Source: an uncultured Collinsella sp.
GTDB taxonomy: Bacteria; Actinomycetota; Coriobacteriia; Coriobacteriales; Coriobacteriaceae
Assembly (NCBI GenBank): GCA_902492825.1
Contig: CABUMZ010000094.1
Span: 1 to 7,572, forward strand
Length of the DNA stretch: 7,572 bases
Direction of reading: 5' to 3'
A program made the position numbers and the translations under genes. Positions 1 through 4,967 of this stretch are shown piece by piece; the first letter of the stretch is position 1; every line of letters begins with the position of its first letter. The notes below the pieces were generated by a model that saw only the letters and a program-made list of their open reading frames with translations, made no database searches and had not been told where the DNA came from.

Positions 1-496
1 TGGGATCGAGGCCGTTGGTGGGCTCGTCGAGCACGAGCAGGCGTGGCCGGGCGATCAGCGCCAGCGCGAGCCCCAGGCGCTGCCGCATGCCCATCGAGAA
101 GCGCCCGGCGCGCTTCTTCCCGGTGTCCGCGAGGTCCACGGCGGCGAGCACCTCATCTATGCGGCTCTCGGGAAGGCCCAGCAGCGTGGTGCGCACGCGC
201 AGGTTCTCGCGCGCGGTGAGGTTGGGGTAGAGCGGCGCCTCCTCGATGAGGCTGCCGATTGCGTAGAGGTCCTCGCGGCGCCAGGCGTGCCCGGCAAAGA
301 GGATCTCCCCGGCCGTCGGCCGCAGCATTCCGCAGATCATCTTGAGCGTTGTCGACTTGCCGGCTCCGTTGGGACCGAGCAGCCCGTACACCTCGCCCTC
401 GCGGATATGAAGGCTCACGTCGGCCACGGCGTCCTGCGCCTGGTCGCCGCGGCCGAAGCGCTTGGTGAGCCCGCGCGTCTCGAGCATGTAACCCAT
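1..496 (-). CDS. LanF-type lantibiotic-immunity ABC transporter ATPase (N-terminal 165 aa, partial)
   Basis: This is the nucleotide-binding subunit of an ABC exporter that most resembles the lantibiotic self-protection group (LanF/NukF/gallidermin type), which expels lantibiotic peptides from the membrane. Visible in order are Walker A GPNGAGKST (41-49), an IGSLIEEAPLY segment (80-90), signature SMGMRQ (134-139), Walker B LLVLDEP (153-159) and the D-loop start TNGLDP (160-165). The segment at 80-90 carries Glu where most ABC ATPases have the Q-loop Gln; this E-loop is characteristic of LanF proteins. The chosen start has a GAAAGGA ribosome site 7 nt upstream; an in-frame ATG three codons later is possible. 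The C-terminal part and any LanE/LanG permeases lie beyond position 1. No lanthipeptide precursor or modification gene is visible here, so the transporter may protect against foreign lantibiotics or export something else. Confidence 0.9.
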   Translation of the reverse strand, partial: MGYMLETRGLTKRFGRGDQAQDAVADVSLHIREGEVYGLLGPNGAGKSTTLKMICGMLRPTAGEILFAGHAWRREDLYAIGSLIEEAPLYPNLTARENLRVRTTLLGLPESRIDEVLAAVDLADTGKKRAGRFSMGMRQRLGLALALIARPRLLVLDEPTNGLDP

Positions 497-517
497 GGGT
501 TTATCCTTTCTCTTCCG

Positions 518-550
518 GGCGCGCGGGCCGAGCCACCGTGCCCGCGCGCC
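518..550 (-). promoter_or_regulatory. GC-rich hairpin in the ABC transporter mRNA leader
   Basis: An 11-bp perfect inverted repeat (518-528 against 540-550) surrounds an 11-nt loop. On the minus strand it would sit 21 nt upstream of the transporter start and end just before the ribosome site. No U-run follows, so it is not a simple terminator. It could stabilise the mRNA, affect translation or act as a protein-binding dyad. The pairing is seen in the sequence; the role is inferred. Confidence 0.5.
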
Positions 551-662
551 TTACCTTTCGGGTTCACCATCCATGATGGGGCGCGTTTCTAACGAAGCCG
601 TAACGGCCGTTGGGCTCTTTTGGCGCCAGCCCTTCTCGACCCGTACGCCACTCATGGTATGT

Positions 663-674
663 TTATCGCGATAA
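663..674. promoter_or_regulatory. Perfect 12-bp palindrome, possible operator
   Basis: TTATCGCGATAA is a perfect palindrome in the AT-richer centre of the 450-bp spacer between two divergent genes. Such short dyads are typical of repressor sites, and this one could serve either direction. I do not recognise the binding protein. Confidence 0.3.
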
Positions 675-793
675 CAAGGACGGAGGTGCCCGCGGCACGC
701 AATAAGTACCCGGAGGAGACGGTCGAGAAGATCAGGGGTGACGGCCCGGCGAGTGTTATTTTGCGAGCCATGCGCATTGAAAGCGATCTTTCG

Positions 794-802
794 TGGTATA
801 AG
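794..802 (+). promoter_or_regulatory. Extended -10 promoter candidate for the ToxN-like gene
   Basis: TGGTATAAG fits the extended -10 pattern TGnTATAAT with one mismatch in the hexamer. A weak TTGAAA at 777-782 lies too close (14-nt spacer) to be a standard -35, but extended -10 promoters need little -35. Transcription would start near 809 and run through the structured leader into the gene at 953. Confidence 0.35.
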
Positions 803-808
803 CTACTT

Positions 809-927
809 GCCGGAAGCCGCGGCTTTCAGAGTACGGCTTACGTGTACGTTTAACCTCCGTGGGCGACGGGGTGCCGCAAGGCGTAGAATATCGCCCACCT
901 GTAGGGGCCTGCAGCGATGCGGGCCCC
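809..927 (+). ncRNA. Structured RNA leader; candidate type III antitoxin RNA
   Basis: The RNA predicted from this stretch folds into distinct elements. AAGCCGCGGCTT at 814-825 is a perfect palindrome. An 8-bp stem pairs 859-866 (GTGGGCGA) with 891-898 (TCGCCCAC) and encloses a small hairpin at 871-884 with a GCAA tetraloop. A 10-bp stem (904-913 with 918-927, one G-U pair) carries a GCGA tetraloop. GNRA loops on consecutive stems suggest a real folded RNA. In type III toxin-antitoxin loci the antitoxin RNA lies directly upstream of the toxin and is separated from it by a hairpin, so position and order fit. The usual tandem repeats of about 34-50 nt are not visible, and the last hairpin lacks a U-run. 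The alternative is a cis-regulatory 5' leader. Confidence 0.4.
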
Positions 928-952
928 GCTTCGTATGAAGGGGGCGTAGCCG

Positions 953-1402
953 ATGAAGATCGTATCCATCCCCCAGGACTTCTTCGACCTCGTCGATGGC
1001 GACCGCGAGCTCATGCTTAAGCGCGACCGCCCCCGCATCGTGGTGGTGAGGCTGCGTTTCCACGGAAAGCGCAGGGACTTCGCCGTGCCGCTGCGTTCCA
1101 ACATCGCCCCTAACGTGCCCAAAGACCAGTACTTTGCGTTGCCACCCCGCCCCACGACGCGCCCCGGCTGCCGCCACGGCATCCACTACATCAAGATGTT
1201 CCCCAGAACCAAGGCCTACCAGCGCCGCTTCAGGACCGAGGGCTCGGCCTACTACGAGACACTCCAGCGCATCATCGACGGCAACACCAAGCGCATTGTC
1301 TCCGAGTGCCAGGCGTACCTCGACCGCTACGAGCGCGAGGGAAGGCCCCACTTCGCCGTCGACATCGACCGCATCGTGGGCCTGCTGGAGGGCGAGAAGT
1401 AG
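953..1402 (+). CDS. ToxN/AbiQ-like type III endoribonuclease toxin candidate
   Basis: The 149-aa protein follows the layout of the ToxN/AbiQ/TenpN family, whose members cut RNA, are held inactive by a repeat-containing RNA antitoxin and often act in phage abortive infection. Matching segments are the core strand IVVVRLRF (29-36), the FAVPLRSN block (43-50), which corresponds to the family's APLTS catalytic region with Ser49 at the nucleophile-like position, HYIKMFPR (78-85), which parallels the K-x-x-IP strand, and a Lys/Arg-rich C-terminal helix with YETLQRIIDG (101-110). The length is close to the usual 150-190 aa. The start has AAGGGGG 8 nt upstream. It is preceded by a structured leader and followed by its own terminator, so it is transcribed alone. 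Similarity was judged by eye and is divergent; the antitoxin is unproven. Confidence 0.7.
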   Translation: MKIVSIPQDFFDLVDGDRELMLKRDRPRIVVVRLRFHGKRRDFAVPLRSNIAPNVPKDQYFALPPRPTTRPGCRHGIHYIKMFPRTKAYQRRFRTEGSAYYETLQRIIDGNTKRIVSECQAYLDRYEREGRPHFAVDIDRIVGLLEGEK

Positions 1403-1426
1403 GGCACCTCGGCTCAGTCTCGAGCC

Positions 1427-1449
1427 ATGCGGAGTCGCTCCGCATTTTT
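1427..1449 (+). terminator. Rho-independent terminator of the ToxN-like gene
   Basis: ATGCGGAG (1427-1434) pairs with CTCCGCAT (1438-1445) around a TCG loop and runs into TTTTT. It begins 24 nt after the stop codon of the toxin-like gene. A second small stem (1411-1415 with 1422-1426) sits just before it. Confidence 0.85.
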
Positions 1450-1610
1450 GAACGCCGCGTGTGCGTCCCAAATACTTGAGAAACAAGCTGTGAAGTGCGG
1501 TGGCGCGCCCGTGCCCGTGCATAGCCGTCACCATCAGCGTCTACGCGGCGTCGGCTTCAAGTGGAACTGGCGCCGCTGCTGTATATGGTTTACCTTGCTG
1601 CAAATGGCGA

Positions 1611-2030
1611 TCAATGCCCACGATGCTTCTGCTTGCGCTTCAGCTTTCGCTGCTCGAAGCGCACCTCCGCCTCGTCCGCGCGACGCTGGCTTCTTGCTTG
1701 AGCCGACTCCCGCTTCATTGCTTCCCGCTGTGCCGCGAGCGCCTGTTGTGCCTTGGTGCTCACTGCCGGCCGCTTAAGGGCTTTCGCCGTCTCACGGGCG
1801 CGCCGCTTGGGGTTCTTCGCGGGCTTGCTTGTTTCAGTGACCTTGTCGCCGAAGAACGAGAGCTTCTCCCATTCGCTTGTAACGAATTGCAGGATTTTCT
1901 CATTGGATGGTTCTGCGCCGAAGACGATGCGGGCGACGCCGTACCTGCCGTCCTCGACGTGCTCCGCCAGCCCGACCCAAAATTGGCCGTCGTGATATAC
2001 GGTCAGGGTGGACGACACGCTGATCTGCAT
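1611..2030 (-). CDS. yjdF: YjdF family protein (DUF2992)
   Basis: The 139-aa protein has the hallmarks of YjdF: an N-terminal beta region LTVYHDGQFWVGLAE (9-23), IVFGAEPSNEKILQFV (35-50), then a very basic helical tail with NPKR (73-76), RPAVSTKAQQAL (87-98) and the family-typical ending KHRGH (135-139). Its biochemical function is unknown. In many bacteria yjdF is preceded by the yjdF riboswitch, which responds to azaaromatic compounds, so the protein is thought to help with their detoxification. The start at 2030 is preferred because AAAGGAGG lies 8 nt upstream and the family match begins there; longer in-frame versions would translate the riboswitch. No clear terminator follows the stop codon in 1450-1610, a stretch in which I see nothing else. 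Confidence 0.9.
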   Translation of the reverse strand: MQISVSSTLTVYHDGQFWVGLAEHVEDGRYGVARIVFGAEPSNEKILQFVTSEWEKLSFFGDKVTETSKPAKNPKRRARETAKALKRPAVSTKAQQALAAQREAMKRESAQARSQRRADEAEVRFEQRKLKRKQKHRGH

Positions 2031-2067
2031 GGTTGGCTCCTCCTTTATGTAGATGACCATGCAGAGA

Positions 2068-2220
2068 AGGGACAACCAAGGAGGCAGGTTACTGATGCGG
2101 ACTCCCGCACGCCCACGACTACCCGACGGGGACTGCGTTTTCATCTCTGATGGCCGCATTGTAGCACGCGCGAATGCGCCCTTCATCGCTGCCGACATGA
2201 CGTGGCTGGGATTCGTCCCT
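2068..2220 (-). promoter_or_regulatory. yjdF riboswitch candidate
   Basis: The minus-strand leader of yjdF is closed by a 6-bp stem, AGGGAC (2220-2215) with GTCCCT (2073-2068). Inside are local hairpins: GCGC-ATTC-GCGC (2179-2168) and TGCGG-GAGT-CCGCA (2109-2096). The 3' side contains CCTCCTT (2084-2078), which complements the yjdF Shine-Dalgarno AAGGAGG (2045-2039) over 7 bp. This allows translational control by ribosome-site sequestration, as expected for this riboswitch class. The assignment rests on the downstream yjdF gene, the architecture and the size; I could not align it to the Rfam model RF01764. Confidence 0.65.
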
Positions 2221-2233
2221 CGACACATCCTTT

Positions 2234-2239
2234 TGTATA
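2234..2239 (-). promoter_or_regulatory. -10 element candidate for the yjdF transcript
   Basis: TATACA on the minus strand would place the transcription start near 2227, just upstream of the riboswitch closing stem at 2220. No good -35 is visible; the -35 area falls on the TTTCGAAA core of the adjacent inverted repeat, so control by a protein binding there is plausible. Confidence 0.35.
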
Positions 2240-2242
2240 TTG

Positions 2243-2293
2243 CCTTCCCGATTTCGAAACTTTAAATCAATTCGAGTTTCGAAACCGGGAAGG
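2243..2293. repeat. 19-bp near-perfect inverted repeat containing two TTTCGAAA palindromes
   Basis: The arms 2243-2261 and 2275-2293 match at 18 of 19 positions around an AT-rich 13-nt centre. Each arm contains TTTCGAAA, itself palindromic, so a protein dimer could bind each arm separately. It lies directly upstream of the yjdF -10 candidate. No T-run follows on either strand, so a terminator is unlikely. It may be a double operator or a cruciform-forming element. Confidence 0.65.
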
Positions 2294-2314
2294 AGAGCGT
2301 ATGTGAGAGGCGAT

Positions 2315-2497
2315 ATGAGCATCAACTTGATGCTTGAGGGGGAGCTCGCGTCGCTTCTGCCCATCGGGGACGTGTTCCCGAAGGTCCTCATCTCCCGCAT
2401 AGGGCATGAGCCCTGTACCCGGGAAGGCGTACTCGTGCTGGACCTCGCGCGGTGCTGCTCGGTGAGCAGGGGTTCTGAACACTGCGTAGGGATATAG
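2315..2497 (+). CDS. Possible small protein of 60 aa, unrecognised
   Basis: An ATG with GAGAGG 5 nt upstream opens a 60-codon frame ending at 2497. It begins MSINLMLEGELASLLPIGDV and is moderately hydrophobic to residue 26. It contains four cysteines (34, 47, 48, 57), three of them in the last 14 residues. It lies downstream of the large inverted repeat. I recognise no family, the codon pattern is not decisive and the frame may be chance. No plus-strand terminator follows. Confidence 0.2.
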   Translation: MSINLMLEGELASLLPIGDVFPKVLISRIGHEPCTREGVLVLDLARCCSVSRGSEHCVGI

Positions 2498-2516
2498 CGG
2501 AGTTTTCCCGGATAAG

Positions 2517-2543
2517 AAAAAAGCCGGGGAAAACGTCCCCGGC
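2517..2543 (-). terminator. Rho-independent terminator on the minus strand
   Basis: Read on the minus strand, GCCGGGGA (2543-2536) pairs with TCCCCGGC (2530-2523) and is followed by TTTTTT (2522-2517). It would end a transcript arriving from above 2545, where no protein gene is convincing. The downstream arm can also pair with 2511-2502 in an alternative hairpin. Confidence 0.7.
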
Positions 2544-2862
2544 ACTTGGAAGCCTTCCTAACGGAAAACCAATTGCCATATATCATGTACTGTCTGAAAA
2601 TTCAAGGGAGCTCGAAGCGTTTCCGGACGTCAGCGGAATCTCAAGGCTCGTTCGCTAACTCATGGGCAAACCACCCGAGACTGCTCACTTTGCCCACCGA
2701 TGGCGAAAGTCTGCGACCTGGGGTTTTGCGAATGGTGCGCAAGCCACCTGCGTTGATTCGCTTGCGATTGCAGCTGACGGCTTTCAGGCTAAAGAGCGGC
2801 TGAGTTTCAAAACGAGCGTTTTCGGCGCTATCGAGCCTCCAAAGGCGGCCAATCGTGGCCTT

Positions 2863-2921
2863 TGGGACAAAAACAAAAACTCAACGTTCTGAGTTTGAAA
2901 AAAGGTTTTGAAGTTGTCCCA
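2863..2921. repeat. Nested inverted repeat with TTGGGACAA/TTGTCCCA ends
   Basis: TGGGACAA (2863-2870) pairs with TTGTCCCA (2914-2921), and within it AAACTCA (2877-2883) pairs with TGAGTTT (2890-2896), with an A-rich to T-rich partial pairing between them. TTGGGACAA occurs again at 3167-3175. On the minus strand the inner stem is followed by TTGTTTTTG and could act as a weak terminator. It resembles the palindromic remains of a small mobile element, but the identity is open. Confidence 0.5.
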
Positions 2922-3083
2922 GCTTATGTCCCCGAGGCCGACGAAGCACGACATGGCGTTACCTGGCGGCACTCGGCTCGAGACGGCACCGAAAACTGGA
3001 TGCAACTGGAGTGACAGGACGTCAGAACCGGCGCCAACGAGTGGGAATAATTCCATTTAAAAGAGTGTTAGTTGTTAGAAGTG

Positions 3084-3114
3084 CCCTGTGGTATCACGGG
3101 GTATTTCTCTTTTT
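3084..3114 (+). terminator. Plus-strand terminator candidate
   Basis: CCCTGTG (3084-3090) pairs with CACGGGG (3095-3101, one G-U) around GTAT and is followed by a T-rich tail ending in CTCTTTTT. No recognisable protein gene precedes it, so it may end a non-coding transcript from 2545-3083. Confidence 0.5.
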
Positions 3115-3285
3115 GTATCGTATCGATTTTCTGCAGCAAGCCGTCTGAGCTCATGGTTGCCATGAGTTGGGACAACGCTGGATATCAGGGTATCAATTTT
3201 TCAGGGAGCGTCCCTTTATGAGCAATTATCCGCGCAGCTAGCCTTGATATTTGGTTTTAATTCAGTAAAGATTATATTGACGTTT

Positions 3286-3325
3286 GGTACCCATTTAATA
3301 CTCAGTTGAGCCTCTCGGTACCCAT
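3286..3325. repeat. Direct repeat GGTACCCAT, two copies 31 bp apart
   Basis: Exact 9-bp copies lie at 3286-3294 and 3317-3325, close to three helical turns apart, in the AT-rich stretch before the VOC cluster. This could be a double binding site for an activator or part of an insertion scar. Confidence 0.3.
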
Positions 3326-3337
3326 AGGGGCGTTTGA

Positions 3338-3490
3338 CCTGGTGTTTTCGTTATTCTTGCCGAAGCACTTCCGATGGGTAGCTTTATGGACCATATGATC
3401 GGAGGGCTTGCCGGAATCGGCCACATTATCTCAATAAATGGACTCGCTTTTCTGTTCCATGCCCTCATTAAACCAGCAGAAAGCAACTAA
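3338..3490 (+). pseudogene. C-terminal remnant of a hydrophobic, probably membrane protein
   Basis: An open frame follows a TGA at 3335-3337 and ends TAA at 3488-3490. It reads PGVFVILAEALPMG, then a 38-codon stretch from an ATG at 3374 containing IGGLAGIGHIISINGLAFLF, which is clearly membrane-like. It ends 13 nt before the next gene, as in an operon, and shares that gene's lower-GC codon style. A second frame over the first part (PIGAFDLVFSLFLPK) is also hydrophobic, consistent with a frameshifted or 5'-truncated gene. No ribosome site precedes the ATG. I do not recognise the family. Confidence 0.35.
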
Positions 3491-3503
3491 CGAGGAGGAG
3501 CTC

Positions 3504-3962
3504 ATGATTCGACAGATCTACCATGTGGGATTGACGGTCAGTGACCTGGACCGTTCCGTGGCGTTTTATCGGGATGTGCTGGGCCTTCAGTATCAGGGGG
3601 AGCTCCTGATGGAGGGAAAAGAGACGGAGGCAATGTTCCGGCGAGAAAACTGCAAGGCACGGGTTGCTTATCTGAACGGCTCGGATCAGCTGCATATGCC
3701 GCCGGTGGAACTGATCCAGTTTGTGGAGGATGAAATTCACCGCAAGCCCATGGATCTTTTCACAACTTCCATATCAGAACTTTGCTTCTATGCAGAGGAT
3801 GCAGATGCGGTCTATCAAAAACTGGCGGAGCAGGGCGTGGAGTGTTTCTCCGCTCCCCAGGAATTTGATTTTCGGCAGGATGGCTTTGGCCGGAGCAAAG
3901 CCTTCTACTTTCGGGATCCAGATGGAATCATATTAGAAATCATGGAGCCGCTGGACAAGTGA
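3504..3962 (+). CDS. VOC family protein (glyoxalase I / methylmalonyl-CoA epimerase-like)
   Basis: The 152-aa protein has two beta-alpha-beta-beta-beta modules of the vicinal oxygen chelate fold, whose enzymes use a metal to act on glutathione adducts, CoA thioesters or catechols. Module 1 starts IYHVGLTVSDLDRSVAFYRDVLGL (5-28); module 2 starts SISELCFYAEDADAVYQKL (89-107) and ends FRDPDGIILEIME (136-148). Probable metal ligands are His7, Glu69 (in VELIQF), Glu92, where many relatives have His, and Glu145. The start at 3504 is preferred because GAGGAGGAG lies just upstream and the family begins there; a longer frame from 3438 is less likely. Codon use is less GC-biased and looks clostridial, suggesting transfer. 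The substrate cannot be deduced. No clear terminator follows; the stretch 3963-4074 shows nothing I can identify. Confidence 0.9.
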   Translation: MIRQIYHVGLTVSDLDRSVAFYRDVLGLQYQGELLMEGKETEAMFRRENCKARVAYLNGSDQLHMPPVELIQFVEDEIHRKPMDLFTTSISELCFYAEDADAVYQKLAEQGVECFSAPQEFDFRQDGFGRSKAFYFRDPDGIILEIMEPLDK

Positions 3963-4074
3963 TCTTTTGCCCCAGTGGGAAAGGAAGCATCCTGCATCGG
4001 GATGCAATCCGTGTAATCGAGGCCGTTCAGAACAATATCAAACGGAGATGGGTCGGTTTTTCCGTACCTGACAA

Positions 4075-4290
4075 TTATGCGACAAAGCCCAGGCTGCGTC
4101 TGTATTGCAACGGGCTCATCCCCCGAGCGATCGCTTCAGCCTCTTCTCGTTGTACCAGCGGATGTAGCGGTTGATCCATTTCGCCAACAGGCCCTTTCTG
4201 CCCGGATACCCCAGGGCTCGCTGGATGGCTGCCATGCGCTTCCCATTTCGCTAAACAAGCGTCAAAGAGGATTGTCGATCGTTTCGGCAT
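4075..4290 (-). mobile_element. IS3-family transposase relic, frameshifted and internally deleted
   Basis: Read on the minus strand, one frame gives MAAIQRALGYPGRKGLLAKW followed directly by INRYIRWYNEKRLKRSLGG and a stop. A +1 shift continues MSPLQYRRSLGFVA and then TAA. RYIRWYNEKR...SLG-MSPLQYR is the standard C-terminus of IS3-family OrfB (the DDE transposase). ALGYPGR..LAKW resembles the N-terminal helix-turn-helix region of OrfA. If so, the whole middle, including the DDE core, has been deleted. A further frameshift separates this from a possible OrfA start, MPKRST, at 4290. Terminal inverted repeats and target duplications are not evident. It cannot encode a working transposase. Confidence 0.8.
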
Positions 4291-4328
4291 CGCCGCTGAA
4301 CTGTGTTACCAGCAAAGTGGCAGGAATA

Positions 4329-4366
4329 AAGGCCTCCGAACCTTCTGGTTCGGAGGCCTTCTTTTT
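4329..4366. terminator. Strong terminator downstream of the MerR gene, likely bidirectional
   Basis: A 14-bp perfect stem (4329-4342 with 4347-4360, TTCT loop) is followed on the plus strand by CTTTTT. On the minus strand it is followed by TTTATT, and it starts about 60 nt after the merR stop, so it probably ends the merR transcript as well. It also shields the operon from the IS relic side. Confidence 0.88.
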
Positions 4367-4421
4367 GCATTGCTACCCGAAAAAGAACTCCTTGACGAAC
4401 TCCCTTGAGCATCGGACGGCA

Positions 4422-4862
4422 CTATCGAGCGTGAGCGTTTTCGTAGGCCTCTTTGATTCCTTCTGGCAAGCCGTCGGGAATCAGTGCCTTCAGCTCAGCC
4501 TCGCTGTTGCCCTGATTCAGCTGCCCGTAGTACCAGCATTTGAACTTCAACATGTCCAGCGCGCGGTTCATGCTCTCGATCTCCGACTCCATATGGGCCT
4601 TACGCTCCTCGAACATGGCCTTGCGCTGGGGGTAAGTGGACGGGCCCTCCGCACACCATTCCATGAACAGACGGATGTCCTTGATCTCCATCCCCGCTTT
4701 CTTCAGACATTCGATGACCCGAAGCGCCTCGAGTTCCGTATCGCCAAATTGGCGAATGCCGGACGTCCGCTCCAGCCCCGGGAACAATCCCTGCTTGTCG
4801 TAATACCGCAGCGTTGAGGCGGGCAAGCCGAACATTTCCGCCACCTGTCCGATTGTGTACAT
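4422..4862 (-). CDS. MerR family transcriptional regulator
   Basis: The 146-aa protein has a canonical MerR winged helix at its N-terminus: YTIGQVAEMFGLPASTLRYY (2-21), the wing GLERTSGIRQF (29-39) and the second helix pair LEALRVIECLKKAGMEIKDI (44-63). A helical coiled coil for dimerisation spans about 76-110. It ends in a short effector domain with FKCWYYGQL (107-115). Cysteines at 52, 70 and 109 do not form the metal-binding set of MerR/CueR-type sensors, so an organic or electrophilic ligand is more likely. The start at 4862 has GGAGG 4 nt upstream. It is divergent from the decarboxylase-hydrolase operon, with a MerR-type dyad between them, so it probably activates that operon and controls itself. 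Confidence 0.95.
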   Translation of the reverse strand: MYTIGQVAEMFGLPASTLRYYDKQGLFPGLERTSGIRQFGDTELEALRVIECLKKAGMEIKDIRLFMEWCAEGPSTYPQRKAMFEERKAHMESEIESMNRALDMLKFKCWYYGQLNQGNSEAELKALIPDGLPEGIKEAYENAHAR

Positions 4863-4893
4863 GGCCCCTCCGAATAAATCTCGAATTCATTCC

Positions 4894-4924
4894 TTGACCT
4901 AAAGTTAGGTTTAGGTATTACCTT
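4894..4924 (+). promoter_or_regulatory. MerR-type operator/promoter for the CMD-hydrolase operon
   Basis: TTGACC (4894-4899) is a good -35. A dyad, ACCTAAA (4897-4903) and TTTAGGT (4910-4916), lies between it and the -10. TACCTT at 4919-4924 gives the stretched 19-bp spacer typical of MerR-activated promoters; TATTAC at 4916-4921 (16 bp) is the alternative. The regulator gene starts 32 bp away on the other strand, so one site could serve both. Confidence 0.65.
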
Positions 4925-4967
4925 CATTCTCGTCAATACAAATCGGTAGCGCAAGGGGTGGTCCGTA

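Larger units (their letters stand above)
2545..3337. other. About 790 bp without a convincing gene, rich in inverted repeats
   Basis: No frame here has a credible ribosome site and family match. Instead there is a series of hairpins: TGGGCAAA/TTTGCCCA (2663-2670 with 2689-2696), CGCAAGC/GCTTGCG (2738-2744 with 2760-2766), CCAAAGG/CCTTTGG (2839-2845 with 2859-2865), a nested structure at 2863-2921, and CTCATGG-TTG-CCATGAG (3150-3166). The region is bounded by a minus-strand terminator at 2517-2543 and a plus-strand terminator candidate near 3084-3114. It could hold a structured non-coding RNA, a dispersed intergenic repeat or the eroded remains of a mobile element. The last part (3240-3337) is AT-rich. 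Confidence 0.45.

Noticed and set aside
287..592. Plus-strand frame over the ABC transporter
   Set aside because: It is a shadow of the ATPase gene on the other strand, whose Walker and signature motifs are unambiguous.
680..903. Tandem antitoxin-type repeats upstream of the ToxN-like gene
   Set aside because: Searched by eye for 30-50 nt repeats; only loose resemblance between 679-703 and 864-890 was found, not enough to call a repeat.
803..1534. Long minus-strand frame (243 codons)
   Set aside because: It is antisense to the ToxN-like gene, runs through that gene's terminator and leader, and has low-complexity composition without a family match.
2031..2228. N-terminal extension of YjdF from 2228
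   Set aside because: It would translate the structured riboswitch leader; the family match and the strong ribosome site both point to the start at 2030.
2119..2586. Minus-strand 155-codon frame
   Set aside because: It spans a terminator, the 19-bp inverted repeat and the riboswitch, and the translation has no recognisable features.
2784..3056. Minus-strand 90-codon frame
   Set aside because: It has no ribosome site, crosses the nested palindrome and shows no domain; treated as part of the non-coding region.
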